DNA of 64,000 nt from contig JAQOOI010000019.1 in NCBI GenBank assembly GCA_028554645.1, positions 1,488,001 through 1,552,000 on the forward strand, given 5' to 3'. Positions within the stretch are counted from its first letter, which is position 1; every line of letters starts with the position of its first letter. The position numbers and the translations under genes are program-made. This stretch comes from Omphalotus guepiniiformis (taxonomy: Eukaryota; Basidiomycota; Agaricomycetes; Agaricales; Omphalotaceae). This document shows positions 1 to 12,465 of the stretch, one piece after another. Below the pieces are notes generated by a model, which searched no databases, was not told where the DNA came from, and was given only the letters and a program-made list of their open reading frames with translations.

Positions 1-359
1 TTTAAATAAAACGCGTACGCTCTGTCGGTGTCATTTGACGTTCCTGGATGGCGAGAAACGAGTCTACGAGACTGGGCTTCAATTTGATCGAGAGAGAGGT
101 TGACAGAAGGAAGATCTGGCTTGGACAAATGCGAAGTTAGGTCTTTCGACGCTGTCAGCAGCGACGAGAGGTCGGATGCCATCGGCCTTGACATCGTCGA
201 GACCGAGGAGAAATGTTTGTTTGGCTGCGACCAACTGCTGTTTGCTACCTTCGTTTCACATAATTAAGCGTAAATAACGCGTCGCGTCACAATTCGATCG
301 CAGTTCATACACAGAAAATACAAGATCCCTATTTCATACATTGATAGTACTCAGAAGCC

Positions 360-2208
360 CTAATTCAATCCAGCATTCTCCTTCAAATGCCCATTCAACT
401 CCTCCCTCCCCAAACAATTCTCAAACAAAAAACTCTTCGCCAACTCATCAAGCTCCTCCTCCTCCAACCCTCTAAACATCTCAGCCCACTCCTTCACCAA
501 AAACTCAGCAACCAACATCGTCCTCGAAATTCGCGTGACGCGTTCTTCCAGACTCCATATCGGCGGATAAAGCTTCCTCATCGATTCATCCGGGACAGCT
601 TCCTTGACGAGTTGAACGATCGGTTCGTAAATATGTTTCACGGATTTATCATCTGCGCCCCATGCATCGACAGCTAGACGATATTTCTTGTGTAGAAAGG
701 GTCTGAAACGCTGCATATAAGGTGTCCTTGGTGATACGTAGACCATGCCCTGAAAGCCGATATCTTTGTACAGCCAAATAGACCAACTCAACGAGTCCTA
801 TGGGGTTCATATCTAAGAATCCTGACGTGCGCGGGGAAAAGTACAACCAGCACACACACACCTGTCGATATATCTCCAACTGATCCCTCAAAACCATATA
901 TCTCCTCTTATTAATACCATCCGTATCATCCCCATCAAAATCACTTCTCCCATAAACCGGACCCCACTCTCCATTCCAAACACATAACTCCTTCTCATCC
1001 ATCCACTGTCTCTTCCTCTCATAACCCGCCTTCATCACCTCTTTCTGCACTTCACTCCCAATATAAACTTCCTTCGATTTCGGGAAACCGAACGTAGAAT
1101 AATCATGAATAGCAAAAGCCACATTATCACCCCATCGTGTACCAGAATCTTCAGGAAACTTGGTGAAATCCGAAGCAAAGGTGTTGCCATCCAGAAACAA
1201 TATATGATTTGTATCAATTGACCGTATGGCAGCGCAAGTCCTGTCGTACAAGTCAATCAACCGATAATGACTTGGATCAGCGGGTTCGTTCATGAGCTGT
1301 GAACCAGACCAGTTTTCGTCAGAAGGTACCCCATGAAACATGACGGAGTTTAAGCAAACATTATATCCCGCAACCCAAGCCGAGTCTTTATAATGTTCAG
1401 CTATCTTTTCCCACAACCACACAAACCGATCTTGAAAATCCTTATGACGCCAAAAATTCGCAATATGCGTTCCCGAATCTGCGTGCCATCCACCGCTTTG
1501 ACTTTCATTCATATACGCCGATGTGCGAGCATCAGCATCAGAATGGGGGCTCCTATCCAAGATACTAGTTTCATGCTTACCCACCAGGAGCCGCATGCAT
1601 ATCAATAACCGTATAAATCGACTGAGCAGCACACAGATTAACAACACGATCAAGTTGCTTAAACGCATCTGCTTTCAACACTCGTGGATTGAGATCATCT
1701 TCAAAATGTCGATAATTAACTGCAATCCGGATACAATTGAGACCCAAAGACTTGAAAAATCGTGCGTCGGACTCGGTGAAAAAATAGTCTAAGAACTGGT
1801 TGGTATAAACAGTTGATGAAGTAGATGAACTTGCGTCAAAGGAGAAAACCTAAACCTACTAACCTTTTCAAAGAAAAAAGATGCTTTAGTCTCTCCGAGA
1901 ACTTCCCCCAGAGCTTCACGAATCTGAAACTCGCACCCAGGGAATCCTAAATAGCAGAACATCAATAACTTACTCAGAAACGAACAACACCGTGACCACC
2001 AACCTGATATGAAATTCTCCATCCTATTCATCCCGCAAAACATCATCAGAATCAATCCCTCAGCAAGTAGACACAACCAAGCGATAGTATAACATTCAAC
2101 ATACATCATCCATCCACCAAGTCCCGCACCTCTAAGCACCACCTCCTTCTGAATCCCATCTGATTCTGAATCCACAAACCGAGTTCCAGAAATTCTGAGG
2201 AACGACAT
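360..2208 (-). CDS. Glycoside hydrolase family 5 (cellulase-fold) protein, multi-exon
   Basis: Retaining glycosidase of the GH5 (beta/alpha)8-barrel type, expected to cleave a beta-glucan or beta-glucoside. The conceptual protein starts MSFLRISGTRFVD, then LRGAGLGGWMMMENFISGFPGCEF after two short introns. It continues through FLDYFFTESD, NCIRIAVNYRHFEDD and DMHAAPGG, joined to QSGGWHADSGTHIANFW. The acid/base Glu lies in LMNEPADP (about 1,285-1,300, just after an intron). The probable nucleophile Glu lies in VWNGEWGPVYG (about 965-1,000). An intron at 798-861 joins DQLEIYRQ to DSLSWSIWLYKDIG. The last exon ends at the stop at 360. I see no signal peptide, so a cytoplasmic enzyme is likely; substrate and subfamily are inferred only. 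It could be a beta-glucosidase or exo-glucanase-like member. All motifs are intact, and it stands alone without co-oriented neighbours. Confidence 0.85.
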
Positions 2209-4033
2209 TCAGCTCTTTCCAGGTGTCAAGAAAGCCAGACAACGGCGGCTAAAGCGCAGAAGGTTCGTAGAAGCTCGACATCCAGGATATCTCAGGGCTC
2301 TTTATTATAAGTGGAGAAGACAGTGAGACGGAGAAAGTTCGCTATTGCGCCGAGATGCCGTTCGCGCGCGCAGCCGCCGGGACGACTCGCATTCGCCCTA
2401 TTCTTAACTCGGACCAGCCCAGGACCAGCCTCGGATGAGAAGAGATAGTCTTGAAGAAAGGATGTATTCAAGCCAAACGATGTCAAGCGCATGTCTCGAA
2501 AAAGGCGGGGGTACGGTGCGGATGGCTGCGTAGTAACAGTGAGTTGTGAAATGGCCTCCGTCACCGACTCTTGTCAGACTCAAAATTTGTATTTTCGCAG
2601 TGAAATTCTGGATCCATCTGTCGTGCCACGCGAAACTCAACAAGAACAAGGGCATTCGAGGGTCAATTCGAGCCTTCGCGGTCCCTGGTCGCGATTCACC
2701 GCCAACCTTTGAGCGGAATCTAATTCTCTGGGCAACTGTAACCAACGCTCAGGCCTCAGGAGCGCTCAGGGCGGGCTCAGCCAATAGCGCTCAGTCTCGC
2801 TCAGCGCTCATGCCCTGAAATTCCATGAAATTTCCAAGTGACAAGTCGGTCATTCTAGCCTCTGAGCTCTAGGTCCAGCAGGTCCCAGCTCTGTCGACTG
2901 TCGTCCTCTGTCGTCCTTCTGTGATACATTTCATCGCGAAGTTCCTGCTCGCTACTTCTCTCTATGTACACAAACACCCTTACTTACTTATAAGTACTCT
3001 TCCATGACTAGGTGTGCTAATTCATTATGCCAGATCCGACCACAATCTCGCGACCCACACCACACCATCTTCAATCTTTAATTTTCTTCATCTTCGTGGC
3101 GCCTATTAGTATAACAATACTTAATCGAAGGAAGGAAGGAAGGAAAGAAGGAAACGTTTATCATCTTATATTATGTTATGTATATCTTCTCTCCTGCTTC
3201 TCATTGACATATTAACACCTTCGCAGGTCACTCTCGCAATTAATTTTGCATATTCAAATTCATTTACTTCTCTACAAATCGTCAACGGCCAGGATTCAGG
3301 AAGTTCTATGTAGCGCGAGCCTTATCGCTTGTCAACGTCAATGTAAGTATTATGGGCTTCCGTTGGTGACAATGGGTATCTTACTACATACAGTATGCAT
3401 CTGCAAATCCCACCGCTTTTTAATAATTAATTTCGTCTCTAGACTCTAGTACGCTCCTTGGCCGTAATCGACAATCGACAATCGACAATCGTGAACGTCA
3501 AGATGAAACGTCTACCGGGTAAGTAAGTAATGTAGCAGCAAGTTTCAGAAAGACGTTAAGGAGACTCGGCTGAGGGTCCAGACGTCCACGACTCAACGAC
3601 CTTGGCCATCGATATCACAATACAGAGCAGATCTTCAAGTTCAGAGAAAATTCTAATATCCACTAAGTACTTACTCACTCACTCATCGCACCCACTACCA
3701 CCGTCCGTCCTTCAAAGCGAATGTATATACATACACATTATAACGATCGTTACAAAATTCCAGGGTATATGGTAGGCTGGGACCCTGCCTTGCAGAAACA
3801 AACTATGCAGACTAGCGCAAACACAAAGTCAAAGTCAAAGTCAAAGTGTTCGTGTGCTCCCCTTGTGCGCAGTGACAAGTTGTGACAAGTGAACGTGAAG
3901 AAAGGAAAGAGCGGAGCGGAGCAAGCGAGGCAAGCAAGGGAAATAGTCCTCCCGGATCGGATCGGTGTAGGTTCTCAGAGAGAGGCTGAAAACTACGACG
4001 GTTTTGTTATCTTCAAACACCTCCGAGTCAGAG
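2209..4033. other. Intergenic region with simple repeats, no gene seen
   Basis: No open frame here carries a recognisable motif. The region holds a cluster of GCTCAG hexamers (about 2,748-2,812), a GAAGG run near 3,128-3,150, a three-fold CGACAAT repeat near 3,468-3,490 and a CAAAGT run near 3,824-3,847. It lies upstream of the GH5 gene and downstream of the DUF6534 gene. Confidence 0.6.
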
Positions 4034-6411
4034 TCATTCCATTTTCTGCTGCCAAAAGAAAAACAATGAGCAACCCGACACCCTCCAAAAAAACAAAAAA
4101 ACTCAAAAAAACACCCACCTGTAACTCATCAACATCAGACGTACTCCCCCCATTATCAATCCCAATCCCATCATGATCAATCGGAGTAACAACCTTCCTA
4201 TCACTTCCATACTCTTCCTCTTTCCTATCAATCCTAATCGATATATTCTGACTTCTTCCCCCAATTCCCCCAATTCCCCCGATTCCTCCGATTCCTCCGA
4301 TTCCCCCGAGTGCACCGAGTCCATTCCTCGACATCGCCGTCCCACTAGGTGATATAACAGACTGCGGTAACGAAACCATCATATGATCATCGTCTGTTGT
4401 ACCCCCACGTATACTTTTTCGCGCGTTTAGAGCGGCTAGTAGAGAGTTGGAGTATACTATGTAATAGTATGTGAAAGAGGAGCATGACATGACATTAGCA
4501 TGACATGAGAAAACATTCGATATTGGGGCATATAAGGGGGGAAGCGAAGAACGAACTCACATCTTCCGATACAGAAGTAAAAACTCGCGTAAATCAACGA
4601 ATGCGGGGACGCAATCAGCTAATCATTCGAATTCGAATACGAAGACGAGATAGATCTTCAGCGGAGATTCGCATATACGGAAGAAAAACATAAACGTACG
4701 GATATTAAAGATGCCACGGCACAAAGGCTAAAAAGAAACGAAACATACATACATTATTAGATTCAGAATCATGGATGTTCCCGCGGAGGGGAGGGGGGTT
4801 ACGTACCTTGTTACTCTGTTGATCAACAGATACAATAACATTGAACGTTTCTGAGAATTCGACACTGTCAATGACGAAGTTGGAAGAACTCACAGTCCGG
4901 TATTGACGACGAACAAAATCTGCACACTGGAGGTGAGCTGGTATTCAGTGATAGGATGTAATGAAACAGCGTACCAGCTTCGTGATCATAGTATCCGACC
5001 TTCAAAATGGGCTCAAAATTCAATACGTGATATTCAAGACATATATAAAAAACCTCACTTCCTAAACCCAGTCCTTGATTGCTGTAGAAAGAAACACAAG
5101 CTAACGGCAATCAAGACATCTGCAGCTGCCGACAAGGCATTGATTGTCATTGTGAGCCCCTGGGAAGTGTCGGTTGAACGGGTCAGGATATTTGAATGTT
5201 GAGAATGAATGAACAATATACGGACCGAAATTTCGAGAAGTTGGGTGTATGTCGACCGTTGTAATCTATGAATTTATGAGCAAAAGAACAACTTGAACTT
5301 GAACGGGCAGAGACTCACGAAATGATGACCCATGCTATATAGATATAGAAATTAACTACCTATGTCATTCGTAACCCATTGAATGCTATGCGCTCACCAG
5401 TACCACAACCTAAATTGAATGAATGAGAAAGAGAATCGAGTACAATCATCATATCATATTCACTCACTCGTGTTCCCCAAGATAATGACAAGAATGAGTC
5501 CACAAAGAAAATAATTCTTTTTGCTCACTACCACGATCGGAAATATCAATTACCGCAAGACAACGCAAGACATCCTCAACTCACTCTGCCAAACTCTGAA
5601 GGTATAGAAACTGTAACAGAGCATTAAACAGTGAACCAACGTAAGTAGCTGAGCTGAACGTACATTTGTACGAGTGTCCCTGTCACACCCTGCGGACGTC
5701 TATTAGTACTATCGCGCCGGGTTACCCAGCGAGACTCACAGTAGGGACGGCCTCTGCCTGGGTGAAAATGTACGTTTAGCCCATGCCTTGTGGTTTAAAT
5801 GAGGATTGACCGTACCAGAACAGACCTGATCAAAGTAGTAGTCTATATCAATAGATCTTCATTGATTCAGCATAAATACACACTTACCAAATCATAAAGT
5901 TCAACGCTTCGTTATCACTAAAAGGATTAACATTGAGCACTTAAACGTGTAGATCTAGAGTATAAGAAACCTACTAGTATTTCCTTATTAAATAATGATA
6001 TACTTTACGGTCACGAAGAAGTCAGCAGCATTCTACTTAGTATGAGGAAGATATACGCACTTGTATGCGTAATGAAAGTGATATGAACTGTATCCAAAAT
6101 AACAGTGATAGCAACCTATGAAAACCATTGTCAGTACGCCAGACCATCTCGGACTCGGATTAAAAACACATACGAAAGCTTTTAGATACCAAGGATCCTG
6201 ACGGTAACCTGCGATATCGAATTCAGTAAAGTGACAACGCCACATTCACACTGATACACCGGAAAAACACACGATTGAAGTAGTACAATGTCTGAACCAA
6301 GGTTATTCCATACAAGGCAGCACTCCCAATGACACCTAGAAGCATTGCTCCCATGGTACTATCGAGAGGTTCATGCTGCCCCGGAGACTGCAGAGTAGCT
6401 GGAGTTAACAT
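4034..6411 (-). CDS. DUF6534-type seven-helix membrane protein, 21 exons with micro-exons
   Basis: Basidiomycete-type integral membrane protein; function unknown. Exons (high to low): 6273-6411, 6174-6208, 6061-6115, 5975-6002, 5888-5917, 5816-5825, 5740-5757, 5664-5689, 5585-5610, 5468-5527, 5398-5409, 5319-5334, 5226-5265, 5059-5159, 4975-4999, 4894-4937, 4807-4815, 4700-4727, 4561-4618, 4119-4456, 4034-4048. They total 1,113 nt, that is 370 codons plus stop, with every join in frame. Family landmarks in order are GAMLLGVIGSAALYGI, QDPWYLKAF, ILDTVHITFITHTIYHYL, GTLVQIFYTFRVWQ, TINALSAAADVLIAVSL, SRTGFRKSDTM, VVNTGLVTSLCAVASLIS and LYSNSLLAALNARKSIRG. Seven hydrophobic segments are followed by a Gly/Ile-rich cytoplasmic tail (GGIGG repeats) ending DELQQKME. 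The start could instead be the upstream in-frame ATG at 6468. All introns are GT-AG. Five exons are 18 nt or shorter. Confidence 0.88.
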
Positions 6412-7382
6412 GAAAAGATGGCGTGAACTTGAAGTAGTGGGCAGGGGCGAGAAACAGGAAAGGTGCAAGTCCGAGGTCGTATATAGGCGGGTCTTGCGGG
6501 GAAAGAAACTCGATTATGTATATACCAACCATCGGTAAACTTGATACACTCTATTTTCAGTATTTCATGATGCTCTCCAAGGTTGGGTAAGGGTGTCCGA
6601 AGAGTCGTCGAGTTGACTGTATGTATCGTAAACGGTTACGTGTTTCGTTGGCAATTGAAAACTAAAATAAAAATAAAAATTGGACTTGAAGCGACTGCAA
6701 CCGATGGTGTAGGGAGGCACAAGACAGCAGAAGACAGATCTGACACTGAAAATATTTGTTTGGGATGATCTTTGCCCTGAATTACCGTATTTGTAATCGA
6801 AGTGTGACAGGTTGCAAGATTTTTTCATTCGGGCTACTTACGTTTCACTTGTTTTTCACTCATTTTGGACTCCTTTATGTACTTACAGGGGAAGAGGAAT
6901 GCCCATGGAGTTGATACTCGTACGTCCATTAGGTCCATTATTCTGACGCTAAAGGGGTCTTCTGATCATCCCAGTGATTAATCAGGAGGCTTCTTTCTTT
7001 TGTTTTCACAAGTACAGTAAACATCTAAAAAAAATCGTTGCCATATCTTTCGTTAAACTTCCCACTGACGCCCAGCGGATTGCCGATGTCAGAGCAAGAT
7101 TCAAGTTCTTTGAATCTATTGTCTCTTGATCGTGCAGGGTGGTTAAATCCTAAATTATGAAGTATCAACAATTTCAAAAAATCTCCGGCCCCACACCGGT
7201 CGAGTCTTCTCGCTGCTACCTCTTTCGGAGGTAAGTACCTATACATATCACACATATCATATTGTGGGTCCCTCACACTTGGAACCGGCTTCTCTCAAAG
7301 TTCTAATCTTCACGTACCGGTACCATTTAGCCCCCGTCGTCTCTTTCTTTACTATCCCATTCCAACTTCCTTCCTCTCTACC
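6412..7382. other. Intergenic spacer between divergent genes
   Basis: This spacer separates the DUF6534 gene (minus) from the P450 gene (plus), so it should hold both promoters. No coding sequence is supported. From about 7,186 onward it is recognisably similar to the reverse complement of 15,484-15,652, the upstream flank of the P450 pseudogene. Confidence 0.6.
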
Positions 7383-9770
7383 ATGTCCTTCTTCTCCAGA
7401 CCACAAAACCCTGCTCCCCTTCCCCCAGGTCCTCGAGGTTTACCACTCGTCGGAGTGAGCCCCACCAGAACTACTTTCTCCGTATTTCTCATTAACGCAT
7501 CTCACTTAGAATGTATTGGATATGCCTACCGAGAATGAATGGCTTACATTTTCCGAATGGGGTCGTCGTTATGGTACGTCTACGTCTGCGTCTACGCATA
7601 CATACTCTGGCCGCACCATTAACGTGCGTGTATCAGGTGGTATATGCTCCGTCACACTAATGGGTCAAACAATGGTCATAATCAACTCTGCCGACATCAT
7701 GGAAGAACTCGATAAAAAAGGATCTATCTACTCTGACAGACCTCGACTCGAAATGGGAGGTGAACTTGTGGGATACTCCAAGACACTCGTCTTGGTACCA
7801 TACGGTGCTCGTTTCCGAAATTATCGCAGACACGTCTCAAAATTGATTGGCACACCGAATGCCACGTCGCGATTTTATCCTTTGGAGGAAGCTGAGATGC
7901 ATGCGTTTTTGAAACGAGTTGCTGCTGATCCTAGTGATTTGAGTCAACATCTACGAAAGTACGTGCTTAACTCAAATATCCCTCACTCTTCGGTACTCAT
8001 ACTCATAAAATCCTTGACAGGACATCTGGCGCGATCATCATGAAGATTACTTACGGAATCGAAGTTCGAGAAAAAAACGATCCATTCGTCGAACTAATTG
8101 AACACGCAAACGATAATTTCAATATTGCTAGTAAACCAGGTGACCATCCATTAACTCAACTTCCACCTGGACATCATAACGATATTTGACATGACATTGA
8201 TTGATTTTCCCAAGGCGCATTCCTAGTCGACGTATTCCCTTCCCTGCGCCACATCCCAGCAGGTTTTCCAGGTGGCGGTTTTCATGAATTAGCAGGAAAA
8301 TGGTCCGAAGCATTCAATGATATGGTTGAAGTTCCTTATAGTCATGCGAAACAGCTCATGGTAAGCCAGCCAAGATCGTCCTCCACCCTTAACCGTGACA
8401 GAGTCTGAAATCTGAAATTCTCATAATGTGATTACATTACTGTTATGGTTTTATGATATAGGCTTCAGGAACCGCACCTGTATCTTTCGTAACCACATCG
8501 CTGGAACAAGAAGAAAAACTGAGTCCAGAGGAAATCTTTGATATCAAGCATACAGCTGCTTCTCTCTATGGTGGTAAGTCGAAACAACTTGTTGTTTTCT
8601 CGTCTTGTTCTTTCTTGTCTTCATCTGGTTAACCCTTCTCGTCAACACAGCCGGTGCAGATACAACAGTCTCAGCCCAATACGCGTTTTTCTTAGCTATG
8701 GTGCGCCATCCAGAGGTAATGACCCCTTCCCTCAACCCGTGTAATACCCCCATTACTCAAAACTCAATCCCTTGTTTTTTTTCCCCTTTGTTTCGTCAGA
8801 GGTAATGAAAAAAGCCCAAGCAGAAATCGATGCCGTCGTCGGACATGATAGATTACCTACTTTTAGCGACCGTGAACATCTTCCCTACGTGAATGCTGTA
8901 ACAACAGAAGCTCTTCGTTGGAATAGTGTTGCTCCCACTGGTAGGTGGTTGGGTTCTTTCACTTCAAACCTCAGGAATGCGCTTTGTGATTTAACGTATT
9001 TGAATTTGGTTTGGTATTATCAACAGGCGTTCCGCACAGAGCTATGGAGGATGGTATTATAGGAGGTTACTTCATCCCGAAAGGCGCTATCATCGTTACG
9101 AACTTATGGTGAGTCACCCCCCAACCAATTAAACACACAACTTCATTATAACTTCATTATTACCAACCCAACATCGTACTTATCCTAACCCCCAGGAACA
9201 TGCTAAACGACCCCAAAGTCTATCCAAACCCACACACCTTCGACCCAGAGCGATACATCCCAAACCCAAGCTCAGGAAACCCCATCCAAAAAGACCCTCG
9301 TCACGCATGTTTTGGCTACGCACGTAGGATTTGCGCAGGGATGCACTTGGCTGAAGCTTCGTTGTGGCTTTGCATTGTTATGTCGTTATCGGTGTTTGAT
9401 ATTACACCGGCGCTTGATGAACATGGTCAGGAGATTATTCCTGAGCATGAGAATACTAGTGGGACGATTAGGTGAGTCGTGGTGTGTATTGGGTGTACCA
9501 AATGACTGAACTATGTGACGCGTTCGTTTTGTCAGCCATCCAAAACCCTTCAAATGCTCAATCAAACCACGCTCGGAAAAAGCCTTCAGTCTTATTTCCG
9601 CTGAGATTGCTAGGTAGATTTGGTGTGAACAAAGTGTCAAAACCTATGTCATGTCGATGTCGTTTTTCTTTTCGTAAACTTACAGCCCTACGTACGCGTA
9701 CGCGTATGCATAACATACTCTCATTGGTTTGGTCCTTAGTCGAACTCAGTCTTTTGAAATACTCTACATA
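7186..9770 (+). repeat. Segmental duplication, copy 1 (P450 unit)
   Basis: This segment includes about 200 bp upstream of the P450, the whole gene, and about 150 bp downstream. It matches the reverse complement of about 13,305-15,652. Shared flanks include the CTCTTTCGGAG and TCTCTACCATGTCC stretches upstream. Downstream, both copies keep the sequence just after the stop codon and a CTCTCATTGG stretch. The boundaries were judged by eye and are good to perhaps 50 bp. Confidence 0.75.
7383..9617 (+). CDS. Cytochrome P450 monooxygenase (intact copy)
   Basis: Heme-thiolate monooxygenase of about 490 residues in about 11 exons; substrate unknown. It starts [21 protein letters not shown], the proline hinge, with no membrane anchor before it. 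It continues [22 protein letters not shown], then the B-C region ([19 protein letters not shown]). The oxygen-binding I-helix AGADTTVS is near 8,652-8,680, ExxR is in TEALRW, PERYIP follows, and the heme loop is [19 protein letters not shown] with its Cys ligand near 9,330. All introns splice in frame; one acceptor is TCAGAG|GTAATG near 8,800. The last exon reads [15 protein letters not shown] and ends ISAEIAR. The family resembles fungal P450s often annotated as O-methylsterigmatocystin-oxidoreductase-like, a weak guide to function. A decayed inverted copy lies at 13.4-15.5 kb. Confidence 0.9.
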
Positions 9771-10906
9771 CAATCTACTCTATCTCTACCCACTTTCGAA
9801 CTTGGTATAATATAATGCGCAATGGAACTGAATTCAAACGATCGATCTATGCAGTATACAAACAATATCTCATACATCACTAAGAACCTAGGAACCATCT
9901 CCTTCAAGACTTCTGACTTCTAACTTCTGACTTCTTTTCATAAACTCGCATAAGAACATAAGAACCTCATACATACGGTACATGTACCTTTTGCCATTGC
10001 AGGACCCTGCCGCGGCGATGTCCCGTTGAACGCTATTAAACGCTGTCCAAAAACATCGCACGATGCCAACGCATACTTCGATCCTTCGACTTCGACTTCG
10101 TTTCCATTTTTCGGGAGATCTCATTGACGTGATCGATATCGTAGATCCAGATAGAAATAAACATACAGTATCTGTGTATCTGTGACAAAGATTCCAAAAC
10201 GAATAAGGGCTTTTTGTCATTCGTGAACTGAAAGACTTTTTGAAGGCATGAGCCAATTCTCGCGATTATACGCCGTGGACATTAATTCTGGTTCTGTATA
10301 CGGTGTTTAGACTGCCGCTGATCTGAAACAACGAACATTACTCACTCCGAATAAAACAATGAAGAAGAGTACATACAGTACGGGTGCGAGGAAGAACCGA
10401 TTTGTCCTCAAAATCATGTCAAGATACAGTTTGAACACGTCATTTTATAGTCCGAAAATTGAGTTGGCAAGACGGTCCTACACGGTCAAAAGTCAGCGGC
10501 ACAATTCTAATTCCCGCAGCTTCAAAGCCACCTAGCCTGAAGGTCTTTGAGCCGTGGCTGTCATAACCCAAACCTCCGTGCTCGATGTAGAGACCGGTAT
10601 TACGACAAAAGGAATGTGCAGCTCATATCTATCTTTCGCTGCCAGATTGTCGTCATCTGCGCTGTTACCGACGTCTCAAAGAAGCAAACTCCTCGTGCGG
10701 GGTATTGCAAGGTAAGGGAGGTCTAGTCGGGTGTATCGACAGCTTGAAAACACCGCGGCTTCGAAGGACGTGTCTCCGACTGACAAAGAAGACAAGACAT
10801 CAGATAAAAACGAAAACATGACGAGATACACATACTAACCTGAAGTAGACGACAGGACGGCTCAACTTCAGATTTTCGTCCAGAAACCCCGTGATGGTTC
10901 GAGGAA
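9618..10906. other. Gene-poor region
   Basis: I find no open frame with a recognisable motif. The first ~150 bp belong to the P450 duplication. A segment near 10,733-10,800 (CGACAGCTTGAAAACAC and what follows) resembles 15,833-15,900 in the same orientation, so it is another piece of the local repeat material. Confidence 0.5.
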
Positions 10907-11034
10907 GCACGCTGTACAGCAGGAAGCCAGAACTGATCTGTTCTTGAAATATAATATAATCGAGCAACTCCAGCACGCTCTACAGCAGGAAGCCAGATCT
11001 GTTCTTTTCTTGAAATATAATCAAGTAACTCCAA
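10907..11034 (+). repeat. Two-copy tandem repeat, ~64 bp unit
   Basis: Unit 1 spans about 10,907-10,972 and unit 2 about 10,973-11,034. Both contain TACAGCAGGAAGCCAGA, then GATCTGTTCTT, CTTGAAATATAAT and AACTCCA. They differ by small indels and substitutions. On the minus strand both units stay open and give a repeated LPAV(E/Q)RA peptide, but nothing else suggests coding. Confidence 0.8.
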
Positions 11035-11510
11035 GGCTCCTCTTCTGTGACGAACAGTGTTCTAGCTGACACTTGAGAATTTCGCTTCGGAGCTGACAGA
11101 GGGTTCGGATGGTGACGAGTATAACCACCGTTGAGTCCAGTTCTTCCATTAAGGCATCAAGGCCTGAGACCTAGCACGTCGATCGTCATGTTGTGTGAAT
11201 CACCCTGGACTATGGATGACTCGGAAGGGTGAAGCCTTGGAGTGTGGCCTTTAATACCTCGGAAATGATTCCTTGCAAGTTGGCCGAGTTTCTGAGAATA
11301 ACATCTTCATGCCAGCTACTTGAGTGAGGAGAGTTAGAGTACTGCGCATGCAGCTGCCAGTGCTTGATTGGAAGGAATGTCATCGTTTATTGTCAAAGTA
11401 GACGTCTAGTCTCTAGGCTCGGTATAACTATGCTATAACAAATGAATTTCGTCAACAACACCGCGGCTGTGAATTTGTCTGATAGTGATACCTACCTTAC
11501 TTCGACATAT

Positions 11511-12462
11511 TCACGGGTGGATATCCTGAAAGATCTCCAAATTGAGGCTGGTTCCGAATAGTCGGCGCACATACTGTAAACCGGCCCTAACTGCTTCTAC
11601 TGAGCGCTTGAACAACCTCGGGCTCGGAATCCGGTTTTGTTTATTGGAACTCGACATGGCCGGGTGTGGGTATTGAACGCGACTGAAATGAAATGAATGA
11701 GTTATGTAGCTGACGTCGACTCCGTTCAAAACTCGTACTCACGTCGCGTCTCCGTATGGAAATCTGAGGAATAACCCGTCGAAACAAATTTCGAAACCCT
11801 CCGACCGTCTCGACCGTTCCGAGCGCGTGCACGATGGGATCGGTGAAGCTGTGTTATATGAAAGTTAATTTTTTAGCACGGTCCGCCGAATGTGTGTATC
11901 AAAGAAACGCTCGGGTGAGTCTTTGAGATTCATTAGGTCGAGCATAACGCAGCATGACCGAACTTCACCGAAAACACGTCCGACGGGCAATGATAGTACA
12001 TTTTGCGAATTGCGTTGGTGCTCAGCTACCATCGAGACTAGTCCTGAACTCGGAAATTCGAACTGTGAGGTATATCATGATGAGGCATACACTGGCATAC
12101 AGTCCCCTCCGGCGGGATAGCGTCCAATCATGTGCATAGTGGCCACGAATCTAGCGTCAAGTTAAGTGGTCACCGGTGGATGGATAGGAATCGCGAGACC
12201 ATATCGGTATACGTTACAGGACTGCTGGGAGAAGACATCTTGCCTCGGGCCCGGGCTTCGGAATTCGACGGGCTTCAATGATGTTCAGTACGACAGCATC
12301 CCCCGAGTATCCTGGAATGATAGTATTGACGCAAATAGTCTGGACACGAATCAGAAGACCACCGGTAGAGTTGGAGTATGGTTGGAGCGGTATATGATAT
12401 ATCACTCTAGCGTTGAGCTGCCTACATAGCCTGTGATCGTATTTCTTGATCCACCGGGACAA
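11511..12462 (-). pseudogene. Possible remnant of a multi-exon membrane-protein gene
   Basis: Several minus-strand stretches look like dispersed exons of one decaying gene. At 12,300-12,400 the frame reads TGGLLIRVQTICVNTII and then GDAVV, which resembles one helix of basidiomycete seven-helix proteins. At 12,030-12,095 it reads VCLIMIYLTVRISEF. At 11,750-11,835 it reads FTDPIVHALGTVETVGGFRN between plausible AG and GT sites. At 11,511-11,690 a frame ends in IFQDIHP before a stop. I could not join these into one continuous reading frame, and stops lie between some of them. It may equally be chance hydrophobic frames in repeat DNA. I do not assign a function. Confidence 0.22.
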
Positions 12463-12465
12463 AGA

